This document shows, piece after piece, positions 35,004 through 46,927 of a stretch of 62,279 nt of DNA. The DNA lies in assembly GCA_016713365.1 (NCBI GenBank), contig JADJPG010000048.1, forward strand, positions 1 to 62,279. Direction: 5' to 3'. Position 1 is the first letter of the stretch, and each line of letters opens with the position of its first letter. The translations under genes and the position numbers were made by a program. The notes beneath the pieces are model-generated. The model saw nothing but the letters and a program-made list of their open reading frames with translations, was not told the DNA's origin and made no database searches. This stretch comes from Verrucomicrobiota bacterium (lineage in GTDB: Bacteria; Verrucomicrobiota; Verrucomicrobiia; Limisphaerales; JADJPG01).

Positions 35004-37864
35004 ATGCCTGAACTAGCCAAAGCCTACGAACCGCAGCCGGTCGAATCGAAGTGGTATCAACACTGGCTCGACGAGAAGTTCTTCGTCGCCGACCCGGCGC
35101 GCGTCTCGGCCACGCGCCCGGCGTATTCCATCGTCATCCCGCCGCCGAACGTCACCGGCGTGCTCACGATGGGCCACGTCCTGAACAACACCATTCAGGA
35201 TATCCTCGCCCGCAAGGCGCGCATGGACGGCAAGGAAGTGCTCTGGCTGCCCGGCACCGACCACGCCGGCATCGCCACGCAGAACGTCGTCGAGAAGACG
35301 ATGAAGAAGGCCGGCGAGATCAAGCATCGCAACGACCTCGGCCGCGAGGCGCTCGTCGCGAAGATCTGGGAGTGGAAGGAGAAATACGGCGGCATCATCC
35401 TGCAGCAGCTCCGCGCGCTCGGCGCGAGTTGCGACTGGACGCGCACGCGGTTCACGATGGACCCGGAGTATTCGCGCTGCGTGCAGAAAGTCTTCGTCGA
35501 TCTCTACAAGAAGGGGCTCATCTATCGCGGCAAACGCATGGTGAACTGGTGTCCCGCCTCGCTCACCGCGCTCTCCGACGAGGAAGTGATCATGAAGGAG
35601 CAGAAGGGCTTCATGTATCACTTCAAGGTCGAGGTGGCGGAAGCGCCCGGCACGTTCCTCACCATCGCTACCACGCGTCCGGAGACGATTCCTGGCGATA
35701 CGGCTGTGGCGGTGAATCCGAAAGACCCGCGTTACGCGCATCTCATCGGCAAGCACATCGTGCGTCCCCTGCCCGTCGAGGTGCCACGCGAACAGAAGCT
35801 CATTCCGATCATTGGGGATGAGCATGTGGACTTCGAGTTCGGCACCGGCGTGCTGAAGGTGACGCCCGCGCACGACAAGGCGGACTTCGAGATCGGCCAG
35901 CGTCACAAGCTGCCCGTGGTCGAGGTCATCGAAGCCGACGGCAAGATGAACACGCTTGCCGGCCAGGACTTGAACGGCCTCGACCGTTTCGCGGCGCGCA
36001 AGCTCGCGGTGGAGAAGCTGACGGAGCTCGGCTCATTGGAGAAGCAGGAGCCTTACACGAATAACGTGGGCTACAGCGAACGCGCCGACGTGCCCATCGA
36101 GCCGCGCCTGAGCGAGCAATGGTTCCTGAAGTATCCGAGCGTGGACGCCTCGAAGAAGTGCGTCGCGGGTGGAGAGATGAAGTTCTTCCCAGACCGCTGG
36201 GCGAAGGTTTATGAGCACTGGATGGGCGGTATTCAGGACTGGTGCATCAGCCGCCAGCTTTGGTGGGGACATCGGATTCCGGTGTGGACGAAACCATTAC
36301 GCGCCGTTCGCGGACTTGGTTTCCCAGAGGATGCGGACAGTCGACGAACGACAGTCCCATCGACAACCGGATTCCAAAGCCTTCGTTAAGCGCGAAACGT
36401 CCGGAGAATCAATCTAACCCGTCGACTTTCCATTGATGAAGGCAACACGCCATCTTGACCGGCGACCGATTCCGAATCGGAAGCAGCAGTTCTAAATAAA
36501 GCTGGCTTCACCCAAGACCCCGACGTGCTCGACACCTGGTTCAGCTCCTGGCTCTGGCCGTTCGCCACGATGGGCTGGACCGGGACAAGGAAACCGACGC
36601 GAAGAATCCGACGCTGAAGGCGTTCTATCCCACGACCGATCTCGTCACCGGGCCGGACATCATCTTCTTCTGGGTCGCCCGCATGATCATGGCGGGCTAC
36701 GAATACATGGGCGACCTGCCGTTCCGGAACGTCTATTTCACCGGCATCATCCGCGACAAACAGGGCCGCAAGATGTCGAAGTCGCTGGGCAATTCACCCG
36801 ACCCGCTCGACCTCATCGCCAAGTATGGCGCGGATGCGTTGCGCTTCGGCGTGATGCGCGCCGCGCCGCTCGGACAGGACATCCTCTTCGACGAACAGAA
36901 CGTCGAGCTGGGCCGCAACTTCTGCAACAAGCTCTGGAACGCCTGCCGTTTCCGCCAGATGCAGGGCGGCGAGGTGCAGGGCGAGATCGACGTGAACAAG
37001 CTGCGCGCCGACGACAAGTGGATCTTGCTCAAGCTGCACGCCGCCATCAAGGAGCTCGACACGGCATTCACCGATTACCGATTCAGCGACGCGACCGCCA
37101 CGCTATACCGGTTCTTCTACAGCGAGTATTGCGACTGGTATGTGGAGGCGACGAAAGCCGTCTTCTACGGCACCAATGAGGCGGCGAAGGCAAACGTGCT
37201 CGCCGTGATGGACTTCGTGCTCGCGCACACGCTGCGGCTGTTCCATCCGTTCCTGCCGTTCATCACGGAAGAGCTATGGCACGGGATGGGTTACGCCACC
37301 GACATGCCGGACGCGCAGGGCGGCAAGAGCATCATGCACGCGCCGTGGCCGAAGCCGTTCGACACCGACTTCCGCGATCACTACAGCCTCGACGACTGCT
37401 ACCTGGAGTTCGTGGACGCGAAGTTCGACCTCATCAGCAAGGGCCGCAACCTGCGCGCCGAGGCCCGCATCGCCGCGAACAAGAAGGTGAAGTTCATCTT
37501 CAAGGCCGACCGAGATCTGCCACCGAACGACATCGAAGTCATCCAACTTCTGCTCAACGCCGAGACGCTGGAGATCAATCCCGCCTACGTCCCGGGCAAA
37601 GGCGTGTCCTCCGTGAAGGCTGAGATGGGCGAGCTCTACCTGCCACTCGAAGGCTTGGTGGACACCGCCGCCGAACTTGCGCGCCTGACGAAGGAGCTGG
37701 AAAAGATCGTGAGCGAAATCGCGAAGGTCGAACAGAAGCTCGCGAACCCGGGCTTCACCCAAAAGGTTCCGGCCGAAGTGCTGGCAGAGCATCAAAAGCG
37801 TCGCGAAGACTGGATCGCGAAGCGCGCCCACGTGCAGACGGCGCTGGATGGATTGAAGACATAA
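35004..37864 (+). CDS. valS: Valyl-tRNA synthetase, reading frame broken between about 36285 and 36580
   Basis: Charges tRNA-Val; essential. The N-terminal part has PPPNVTGVLTMGHVLNNTIQD (HIGH-type motif), LWLPGTDHAGIATQ, the editing domain (TTRPETIPGDTAVAVNP) and WWGHRIPVW. The C-terminal frame resumes near 36501 with GFTQDPDVLDTWFSSWLWPFAT, shifts by one missing base near 36580, and continues FYPTTDLVTGPDIIFFWVARMIM, then KMSKSLGNS (KMSKS) and the anticodon-binding and C-terminal coiled-coil domains to 37864. Between 36290 and 36500 stops occur in every frame and the segment is about 40 codons longer than usual. The flanks are well conserved, so either several indels or a foreign insertion lies there. 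The start codon is 5 bases after an inverted repeat, with no obvious Shine-Dalgarno. Confidence 0.85.
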
Positions 37865-37886
37865 CCGCGGCCGAAATTTGAAAACC

Positions 37887-38747
37887 ATGACCGCTGCCGA
37901 AACCAAACGTGCCCTCGCCACCGCCATCACCGCTGCGCAAGCGGCGGGCAAGATGATGCGCGACAACTTGCGCGAGACGAAGAAAATCAACGAAGCCACG
38001 CAGCACGACATCAAGCTGGAACTGGATGTGCGGTGCCAAAAGCGGATCGAGCGCGAACTGCGTCGGGCGTTTCCGAAGATTCCGATTCTCGGCGAGGAAG
38101 GCATCCTTGGTGATCCCGAGGCGCCGGTGCGCTGGGTGGTGGACCCGATTGATGGGACGGTGAACTTCAGTTACGGCATTCCGCACGCGTGCGTGTCGAT
38201 CGCACTGCAAAGGCAAGTTCCGAGTTCTGAGTTTCGAGTTACGGGTTCAAAAAAGCGAGCCGCTCAGCTCAAAACCCAGAACGCGAAACCCGGAATGTCC
38301 CAATTCCAAAGTATCGTGGGCGTGGTCTACGACCCGTTCTCGGACGAAATGTGGACCGCCATTCGCGGCCAAAAATCGCGGCTCAACGGGACGGTAATCC
38401 ACGTCAGTGATCGCAAGAAGCTGGATGAAGCAATCGTGGCCCTCGGCTTCGCGAAGCAGCGATTCACGCTGAACAAGATGCTCCCGAAGTTCAACGGACT
38501 GATTCATCGCGTGCGCAAGATCCGTATCATGGGTGCCGCCGCTCTTTCCCTGGTCTACGTGGCCACTGGGCGCATGGACGCCTATCTGGAATACGGCTTG
38601 CGCCTCTGGGACATCGCCGCCGGCGGCTTGATCATCGAATGTGCGGGTGGTGAGTTTCTCTTCGAGGAAGTGGGCGACGATTACACCTACCAAATCTTGG
38701 CCAACAACGGCCACCTGGCGCGTTCCCTTGAACGCGTGGGGAATTGA
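37887..38747 (+). CDS. Inositol-monophosphatase-family phosphatase with an in-frame insertion
   Basis: A Mg2+-dependent phosphatase of the IMPase/FBPase/CysQ superfamily. ILGEEG, WVVDPIDGTVNFSYGIPHA (metal- and substrate-binding WxxDPxDGTxNF) and LRLWDIAAGGLIIECAGG (second motif) are all intact. ATG 37887 is preferred to the upstream TTG. Between CVSIAL and IVGVVYDP, residues about 109-141 (VPSSEFRV ... KTQNAKPG) replace the usual few residues and derive from a palindromic DNA repeat, so the protein is about 30 residues longer than normal (286 in total). The insertion falls in a surface loop between two strands, so activity may survive. The substrate is not certain; gene order after valS does not help. 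Confidence 0.85.
   Translation: MTAAETKRALATAITAAQAAGKMMRDNLRETKKINEATQHDIKLELDVRCQKRIERELRRAFPKIPILGEEGILGDPEAPVRWVVDPIDGTVNFSYGIPHACVSIALQRQVPSSEFRVTGSKKRAAQLKTQNAKPGMSQFQSIVGVVYDPFSDEMWTAIRGQKSRLNGTVIHVSDRKKLDEAIVALGFAKQRFTLNKMLPKFNGLIHRVRKIRIMGAAALSLVYVATGRMDAYLEYGLRLWDIAAGGLIIECAGGEFLFEEVGDDYTYQILANNGHLARSLERVGN
38214..38307. repeat. Palindromic repeat inserted in frame in the IMPase gene
   Basis: A left arm rich in GAGTT/CGAGTT units (about 38216-38248, e.g. CGAGTTCTGAGTTTCGAG) and a right arm rich in AAAACCC/GAAACCC (about 38269-38300) can pair imperfectly. Both orientations stay open across the gene frame, and the insertion length keeps the frame. Similar SSEFRV / KTQN peptides appear as insertions in other bacterial proteins, which is my recollection and not something the sequence shows. 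Confidence 0.65.
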
Positions 38748-38813
38748 AGCTAAAGTAACGGCGCTTCAGTCCGACTTCTGGGTGGGGTCAGAGTCTTCTG
38801 ATTCCGAGCGCGC

Positions 38814-41633
38814 ATGAACTTAGTTTTTCGGCGGCTGTTTTTCGCAGCCTTTCTGTTGGTCAGTCCATCGATCTTCGCGGAGCCGCCCCCCGGCTTCCAG
38901 AACGAGATCGTTGTGGTCGGCCTTGATCAGCCAACGGCGCTGGAGTTCCTCCCGGATGGTCGCCTGCTCGTTGCGGAGTTGCAGGAGGAAATCTTCGTCG
39001 TCCAGCCCAACGCGGGAATTCCGGACGCCCAGCCGTTCCTGTCTCTCGATAACACCGGGATCTTCGGTGGCCAGGGGTTGATGGACATTGAACTCGACCC
39101 CGACTTCGACGCGAATGGCTATTACTACGTTTATTACACCAAAGGTTCACTGAACCGGAATCGGGTCTCCCGTTTCACCGCGAGTGGAAACACCACGGTC
39201 GCCGGCAGCGAAGTCGTCCTCTGGCAGGACATTCAGCCGGCCACGGATGAGCATCAAGGCGGCGCCGTGGTAGTCGGGCCGGATGGCAAACTCTACATCT
39301 CCATTGGCGAGGCGTTTGTTCCGGATGATGCGCCGAGGCTGACCAGCTATCGCGGGAAGATTCTTCGCATCAACAAGGACGGCAGCATTCCAGTGGACAA
39401 TCCGTTCTACGACGGGACCGGACCGAATCTCGATGCAATCTGGGCTTATGGTTTGCGAAATCCATTTCGCCTCACCGTCGACGCCTTGACCGGCCGGATC
39501 ATCATCGGCGAAGTCGGCGGGAATGATCCCGCAATCGCACAGGAGGAAATCAACGTCCTAATTCGCGGCGCGAACTACGGCTGGCCGGAGTGCGAAGGAG
39601 CGTGTGCGACACCCGGCACCACCGCACCGATCTACCACTACCCTCATTCGGGTCGTGATGCGGGAATCATCGGCGGCTTTGTCTATCGCGGAAACAAGTT
39701 TCCGAATGCCTACTTCGGCAGCTACTTCTTCGCGGACTACGCGCAAAATTGGATCCGTCGCCTGACCTTCGACACCAACGGCGCGGTGAACGCCGTTTTC
39801 AATTTCGAGCCCGCCAGTGGAGCGCTGGATGGTGACTATGGCGATCCAACCGGATTGAAGGAAGGTCCCGATGGCGCCCTGTACTACACTGACTTCACGC
39901 ACGACCTGAACTTCTACTGGGCCATGGTGCGAAGGATTCGTTACGTCGGCTCGGGCAATCAACCGCCGACCGCCATCGCCTCCGCCTCCACAACGGCCGG
40001 CGAACCACCGCTGGCGGTAAACTTCTCCAGCGCGGGATCGGCCGATCCCGAAGGACAAAACGTGACGTTCAGCTGGACGTTCGGCGATGGCGCCACTGCG
40101 ACCAACGCCAACCCGACGCATACTTACACCCAAACCGGAACCTTCACCGTGCGGCTGACCGTTTCGGACGGAGTGAACACCACGATGTCGTTACCCGTGG
40201 TGATCGTCGTGGGAAATCCGCCAAAGGTGTTCATCGACTCGCCCACCAACGGCATGACGTTTCGGGCCGGCGACGCGATTCAATTCACCGGCCACGCCAC
40301 GGATACCGAGGATGGCACGCTGCCGCCCGGCGCCCTGAACTGGAGCCTTGTCTTTCACCACGCGGAGCACATTCATCCGGTATTCGGGGACTGGGCGCTC
40401 ACCAATCGCGGCAGTCTCTTGATTCCGACCAATGGCCATCCGTTTGCCCACGACACCAGCTACGAGCTGACCTTGATCGCCACCGACAGCTCCGGATTGC
40501 AAGGTGCGGCCTCTATCATCGTGAACCCCGAACTGGTGGACGTCACCGTCGACAGCATCCCCAGCGGAATGACGGTGAAAATGGATGGTATCAGCCGCAC
40601 AACACCGTTCACGGATGGTTCGGTGATTGGATTTCAGCATTCGTTCGAGGCGCCCGATCAGGTGTTCAATGGGACAAACTTCATTTTCCAAACGTGGCTG
40701 GATGGAGGAGTTCAATCGCGGACGGTGGTGGTTCCGAATCAGGACCTGCATCTCGGCGCGCTCTTTCGTCCGGGCCAGCACGGGGATTTGTTGATCGAAT
40801 ATATTTCCCACCATACCAACGGCGTAAACCTGCGATTCACTACCGCGACGGGAAACAAGTATCGGATCGAACGCAGTCCCACCATGCTGCCCGGCACTTG
40901 GGCGAAAGTGTTTGATCAGATCATCGGAACGGGAAGCCCGATCACGGTCACCGACCCGAACCCGCTCACGCCAACGGCATTCTATCGCGTAATCGCATCG
41001 CCTGACAGCGCCACGACTCCGCCGGAATTTGCCGCGAGTGTAAGCGCCTACGGTTTAAATCAAGCCACGCTGTCCACTTCACTCTCCTCCTTCGGCGAGA
41101 ACCGTGCCCTGCTTGTCGGGATTTGCTGGAACGACGGATCCGACGATGAAGTGGCGTCAGTCACTGTCGGCGGCGTTGCGTGCGGGCATTTATTCACCAC
41201 CAACTGGTTTTACGGCACCGGCAAGCTGGCGATCTACGGACTGACGGCACCTCCTGTGGGAAACCAGAGTCTTCAGGTAACGATGACCGGCGCTGCGTCT
41301 GAACTGGCAGTTCTAGGAATCCTCTTCACTAACGCCAATCAATCGGCCAGCTGGGGAACAGCGGTCGGTAACTACGGTTCGCTACCCTCCACGGCAACCG
41401 CCATCATCGTTCCAAGCGCGGCGTCGGATTTGGTGGTCGACTTCCTTGGCTACTACGCCTTCGAGGCGGCACCGGGACTGGATCAAACCCTGCGTGGCGT
41501 CGCGAGTAATCCTGGTTACGCAAGCCTGCAGGCAAGCACCCGGCCCGGACTCACCAACAGCACACCGATGGCGTGGTCGATGTCTGCGTCGACGGAAATC
41601 TCCCAGGTGGGAATCGCAATCAAGCGCCGGTAA
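38814..41633 (+). CDS. Secreted PQQ-sugar-dehydrogenase-like protein with PKD and accessory domains
   Basis: 939 residues with a signal peptide (to FAEPPPG). The N-terminal 380 residues form a soluble aldose sugar dehydrogenase-like beta-propeller: GLDQPTALEFLPDGRLLVAEL, GGQGLMDIELDPDF, DEHQGGAVVVGPDGKLYISIGE, ILRINKDGSIP, IWAYGLRNPFRLTV, GANYGWPECEG, GLKEGPDGALYYTD. A PKD domain follows (SSAGSADPEGQNVTFSWTFGDGAT), then further Ig-like and lectin-like regions to an SISQVGIAIKRR-type end. It probably oxidises a sugar outside the cell, or merely binds one, depending on the PQQ ligands. It stands 65 bases after the IMPase gene. The gene is intact, convergent with the S8 protease. Confidence 0.85.
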   Translation: MNLVFRRLFFAAFLLVSPSIFAEPPPGFQNEIVVVGLDQPTALEFLPDGRLLVAELQEEIFVVQPNAGIPDAQPFLSLDNTGIFGGQGLMDIELDPDFDANGYYYVYYTKGSLNRNRVSRFTASGNTTVAGSEVVLWQDIQPATDEHQGGAVVVGPDGKLYISIGEAFVPDDAPRLTSYRGKILRINKDGSIPVDNPFYDGTGPNLDAIWAYGLRNPFRLTVDALTGRIIIGEVGGNDPAIAQEEINVLIRGANYGWPECEGACATPGTTAPIYHYPHSGRDAGIIGGFVYRGNKFPNAYFGSYFFADYAQNWIRRLTFDTNGAVNAVFNFEPASGALDGDYGDPTGLKEGPDGALYYTDFTHDLNFYWAMVRRIRYVGSGNQPPTAIASASTTAGEPPLAVNFSSAGSADPEGQNVTFSWTFGDGATATNANPTHTYTQTGTFTVRLTVSDGVNTTMSLPVVIVVGNPPKVFIDSPTNGMTFRAGDAIQFTGHATDTEDGTLPPGALNWSLVFHHAEHIHPVFGDWALTNRGSLLIPTNGHPFAHDTSYELTLIATDSSGLQGAASIIVNPELVDVTVDSIPSGMTVKMDGISRTTPFTDGSVIGFQHSFEAPDQVFNGTNFIFQTWLDGGVQSRTVVVPNQDLHLGALFRPGQHGDLLIEYISHHTNGVNLRFTTATGNKYRIERSPTMLPGTWAKVFDQIIGTGSPITVTDPNPLTPTAFYRVIASPDSATTPPEFAASVSAYGLNQATLSTSLSSFGENRALLVGICWNDGSDDEVASVTVGGVACGHLFTTNWFYGTGKLAIYGLTAPPVGNQSLQVTMTGAASELAVLGILFTNANQSASWGTAVGNYGSLPSTATAIIVPSAASDLVVDFLGYYAFEAAPGLDQTLRGVASNPGYASLQASTRPGLTNSTPMAWSMSASTEISQVGIAIKRR

Positions 41634-41636
41634 AAC

Positions 41637-44600
41637 TCACGGCTTCACCTGCAGTCGGAAGATGAACGGCTCGGAGGGATCGGGAACGGCAATCTGGGTC
41701 GATGTCGTCGCCGTCACCGCCTGCATCCAGAGCGAAACCGGCACCCAATTCACACCATCCAACGACCCCTGAACTTGATAATAACGTCCCGGCGATGACG
41801 CCCACTGGAACCGGAGTTTGTTTACGGTTGATTGCAGCATGGGCGTATTTATTCGCAGGTAGGAGTTTGCCGAAACCGGACTGGTTCCCGCCGCAAACTC
41901 GCCACAATCCGGAAAGCCATCGCCGTCGGTGTCGGTCAGGCAATCACGGGTTGGCGACACATTTCCAAAGTACTGCTGCTCCCACGCGTCCGACATTCCG
42001 TTCTGATTCGCATCAGCGAAGGTGTAGGTGCCCGTCAATTCGAGGAGCCCGCCGGGTTCCAAGATATTGGTTTGAACGGAGGGCGTTTAATAAAATTAAA
42101 CCGCAGCCCACGTCGTCACATACGCACCGGGAGGAAGGCCGACGTGATTCGTGGAGAAACCCTGCATGCTTCGCGTGACTGGTCCCCTCACAGTAACCCG
42201 GGCCTGTGCCAGATTGTTCGACATCGAAATGGTTCCGGTGGGAACATTCGTGACAACCACGCTGACGTCATCCACGGCCCAACCTGGGCGGTTCGCGGAT
42301 TCAAACGCCAACAACTGGTGATGCCAGATCAGAAAAATCACACTTCCCAGATACGGAGTCAGATCGATCTCTTCCGTCTCCCAGCCACCATTTGAATCAA
42401 AGTACGTCGCCAGCGTCGCCGGGGCACTCACCGAATTGGTGACAATCAGCAACTCTCCGCCTTCCAACAAATCGAACGCAGTTCGCTCACTAAAATCATA
42501 CGCATGCTGGAACCTCAAGGTGGCGAGATTGCCGCCAGTCAAATCGATCGCCGGACTGATGAGGAAGGTATCAATGGTATCCGCCGGGTCACCCTGCAAA
42601 TTGCTGGCCCAGGCCTTGGCGTCACCCGAGGGCGTGTTCGCCACCAGCCCATTCTGCGGCGATCCGACTTCCCAGTGGAATTGCGTGTCATCACCATTGA
42701 AGACACTCCAGTTCGTTGCCCCGCCCTGCATCGAGTCCACAAACGGTGGGATCAACGGGCGCAACGTTCGGAAGGTGTGAAGCTGTCCGTCGTTATTATC
42801 TTCAACAACATTCCCCGCCGCATCCCGACTGACGACTTTGTAGTAGTAGAGCCGATCCGGAACCAACCCAATCAGCTGGACCGTGTGACCCAGTTCCAAA
42901 TCCGGCATATATGCAGTCTTTCCGAGGAACGCGGATTCCCCGTATTGGACCAGCGAATCGGTGGCCTCGCTCGTCTGCCAGCTAATCGTCGCGTCCTGAT
43001 ATTCCGCCTCCACCTCCAGGCTTGAAATGCTAGGAGGAACAGCATCAACGATTGCCGTTGATCGAACCGTCACCTGACCCGAGTCATCGAAGTATTCGGC
43101 AACAAGGGTATCTCCCTCATTCGCCCGAAGCCGGCCTGGCGCTGGCGCGTTGGTTCCCGAAACAACAGAGACGAAGCCACGCATCAATCCCCGTTTCGAA
43201 GTAGGCGCGAGGGTGACGGCGACCCGGTTGCTGAATGAACTCGAGTGCATCTGAACCGTCGCTCCGCTGCTTCCGGCGAGATCCGAATCACCCACTTCGA
43301 TCGTGATCAAATCCGGCAGACGATACGACTTCTGGCTCAGTGCAACCGTCCCGAGCCCATCAAACACGGAGCGAGGAACTGGAACACACGCCGCAGAAAC
43401 GACGAACGATTGTTTGGCGCATCTCCGAAAGCGGGAATCGTGTCCAGCGGGAAGGAAACAAACACGACGCGGCCCGTGCTGTCCGCACCGGTTCTCGGGA
43501 ACCGCACACCACAGGCCTTCTCGGAGTCCAACTCCAGCAAGAATGGCGATGCGTTCGTGGTCGGACCGAAGGTGTCGGAGAAGTCCGGCCCCAGTTCGAT
43601 GAATTCAATCGACGGGTAGTCGGAATAATCGAGCGTCAAGGCGATGCCATCGCCGATGACATCCGAATCAACTCCCGCTGCGACTGGAACGCGAAAATCT
43701 TCGTCACAATCGAGACAATGCGAAAACGGGTCGGTATTGCGGAGAAACCTTCCCACATGGAGAACATTCGTCACGAACGAACCAGCGCCGGCATTGAGCA
43801 AGCGGCTTAGAATCTCCATGGACGCCATGAAGAACGAGCCGCCGCTGTTCAAATACTGCTGAATCGCGTTCTGCTGGGCTGTCGGAATCAACTCGGTGGA
43901 ATTGAAGCTGTCATTCAACCGCCACATGACAATCTGATATGAACGCAGGTTATTGAATGACGGCATGCCCCGAGTCTCCGCGTCCCAGACGTCGAAACTC
44001 ACGCCGGTCTCGATGAGGGCATCGGTGTAACTGCTCAGCGGGATGGTCACGTCTTCGAAGTTCGGAATATACGCGTTGACCAAAAGCACGGTGGCCGACG
44101 GCAAGGCGACAAAGTTGAACGAAGCCCCGCCATTGTTGTTGGTGCGGATGTTCCCGGCGGCGTCTGTGGAGATCACCACAAACGAGTAGGTGACGCCTGG
44201 CACCAATCCATCCAGCTCAAGGGAATGGGAGAGGGAGAGCAAGTTGTTGGTCACCGCACGATTAAGAGTCGAATTCGTGCCGAACCTGACAATCGAGGTG
44301 GCGGGCTCATCAGTCGTCCAAGAGACCACCATCTGCCCAAACTGATTCGTGACCGTTACGTTCGACGAAACCGGCGGCAACAAATCCGCAATGGCATTGG
44401 CCGTGTTTGTGGTTTCCGATGCGGCGTCCGGAAATTCGACCCGAATCCAATCACCATGCGAAATCTGAAGCCTGCCATCCGTCGGATTCGCCACGCCGGT
44501 CGCCGTGGCAACCGAGCCCGTGAGCACTCCTGAACTATTGAAGGGCTTGAGGTTGAGTGTGAATCCATTTGGCTCCGTGGCACTTTTCACGATGACATTG

Positions 44601-46810
44601 GCTGAGGGGATTCCAGCGAGATCGAGATCGAACAGCTTCACCTTGATCGTGCCCGGCGCCGTGTAGCGAGTTCGATCCAGAAGAACGATACCCGCCTCCA
44701 GCGACGGAATATCACCCGAGACCACCAGCGCGAAGTCCTGATCAATTGCCGGAGTGTCGCGAACGGCGTCCTGCACCACGTTTTTGGCGCGGACACGCAG
44801 AATATATTCCCCCGGCGCCGGCGCGCTGATGTAGATGCCTTCGACGTTGTTCAAATTGTCGCCCGACGAAGCATCCGGCGACGACTCCCCACCTTCAAAT
44901 TGATTACCTCGATACACCCGGCCATCCGGCCCGAGCATTTCCAAATCAAGGTTGTTCACCAGCGCCGGAATAGCCGCGGGAAAGCCCGGAACATCCGTGT
45001 AGGTCAAGGTCACACGCAGCGGCTCGCTGGAACCAGCGATAATCACGCTGCGTTCATACACCTGACTGCTGGTGAGCAGCACTGTTTGATCGAGATACTC
45101 GTGCGCACGCGGACTGAGAATGATTTCCGCTAAATCCACCCGGCCCCATCCTTCGTCCATGTTCGGCGTCGGACCCGTGCCTCCAGAACCATCCATGTCC
45201 ACCGCCGAGTGAATGAGCGCCGCCTTCACCATTGCCGGCGATGGCGTACCCAGCCCGTAGGAATCGCGATAATATTGAACGAACACCGCTGCCGCGCCGG
45301 AGACCTGTGGCCCCGCCTGACTGGTGCCGCCCATGTAGAGATAGTCGAAGTCGATGTCCAGCCACGCGTTCTCGTCATTGCCCACCGGAGAGCGCAGTGA
45401 AGCGATCCAAGTTCCCGGAGCGACCACATCCGGCTTGATTCGACCATCCTCGGTCGGCCCACGACTGGAGAAGTCGGCCATCGTTTCCGAGCCATCCTCG
45501 TATATGAAGAAGTCGAACCGATCATTTTGCGAGGCGCCGGAAGCAATCACGTTCTTGGCCACCGCCGGACTTCCGATCGTCTGCGGACCCGGTCCGGCGT
45601 TTCCGGCCGAGAATTCGAGAATGTAAGGCTGATCTCCCGCCGTCAGTTCGTCGGCATCACGCACCAAGGCATCGAACTCCGCCGCACTGATGTCATAACG
45701 TCCTTGAGTATCGTCGCCCCAGCTGTTGTTGCCAATCACTGCTCCCGCCTGCACTGCATCTCGCGTGAGCGTTTCGAATGACGGCGGCGGTTGATAGCCA
45801 CCGGCTCCGTCAAAAATACGTTGAGTGACAATGGAAGCTCCGGGGGCAACGCCGAGGCCGTAGTAGAACCCCTGCTCATCGGTCGTCTGCAAGGCAGCGT
45901 TGCCCGCGATGATACCGCTCACGTGCGTTCCGTGCGCATGCTCATCCGAAGCATCACTCAGATCTCCGTAATAGAAAAAAGCTGGCGTCCTTCCCGCGAG
46001 GTCCGTGTGCATGTCGGGCGCTGTGCCCAAATGCAATCCACTATCCGCCACAGACACCGTCACCCCACGACCGTCGAACCCCAAATCCTGCATGAGAGTG
46101 TTGTGGCCAGTTCCTTCGCCTGCGACCAGTTTTGAGGAAATCTCGTCGACCAGTTTCATCTTTGGAGCTGGCTCGATCCATAAGACGGACGACGCTTCCG
46201 CCAACCGCTGCAATTGCGCTGAAGTCACGCGGCCTCGCAGAACCGCTCCGAACCTGTTCTTCGAGAATTGCTCCACCTTCGCCAAACGCGCCCTCGCCTC
46301 CGCCAGCTCATCTGGAGTCGCCTTGGGCGAGAACAGGATGCTGACCTCCTTCATTGCACCAAGATTGTTCTGCGCCAGTGCAAGACTTCGCAACACGCCG
46401 TGGAGCTTGTGCTCGGGTCGATAGGGTCCCACCCACTGGACATACGGGAGATCCCTTAACGTCTCCACCGATACGTTCGCCAAGCGCGCCACATACGCGT
46501 CGTCCGGGACGTAGCGCAGCAAGTCGACGTTCATGGCCGCGAGCTGCTCCTTCCAAAACGGATCAAAGGTCCCCGTGAATTGAATCAGGTAAAGTCCGGA
46601 GACTGGAACCGCTGGCCCTTGAGCCGCACGAATCACCGTTCGATCCGGGGAAACCGTCTGAATCTGCTCATTGCGAAGGCGGATGACCTTGTTCTGAGCG
46701 TGCGCAGAAATAAGTGCGCCCAGCCACAGAGCAAGGAAAACCCCAGTTCCGGATGACCAACAGCGGAGATTCACTGAAACGACCATAGCCTCACTTTTCC
46801 AGACAGACAA
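41637..46810 (-). CDS. Secreted subtilisin-like (S8) serine protease, frameshifted near 43350 and with two in-frame stops
   Basis: A signal peptide (LALWLGALISAHAQ) from ATG 46810 or 46786, then an inhibitor-like prodomain. The catalytic triad is intact: Asp in VTVSVADSGLH, His in HAHGTHVSGIIAGN, Ser in GGTSQAGPQVSGAAAV. Fibronectin-type segments with SWTTDEPATSIVRFG and SWQTSEATDSLVQYG follow. One missing base near 43350 joins VFQFLAP to the second segment. At 42087-42098 two TAA codons interrupt WAAV-x-FY-x-TPSVQTN; the frame continues into a tail with DTDGDGFPDCGEF and a Fn-like end to 41637. Without the breaks the protein would be about 1725 residues. Probably digests extracellular protein. 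Convergent with the sugar-dehydrogenase-like gene. Confidence 0.75.
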
Positions 46811-46927
46811 GTTTGAGTAAGGTTACTTGGTAAATCTCCCGTGATGCTGGCCAGAAATTCCCCACCTGCTTGGACCGTATTTGTCGCACCCCGGAAGTTA
46901 AATTTGCGGGCGAAACGAATGCAAACC

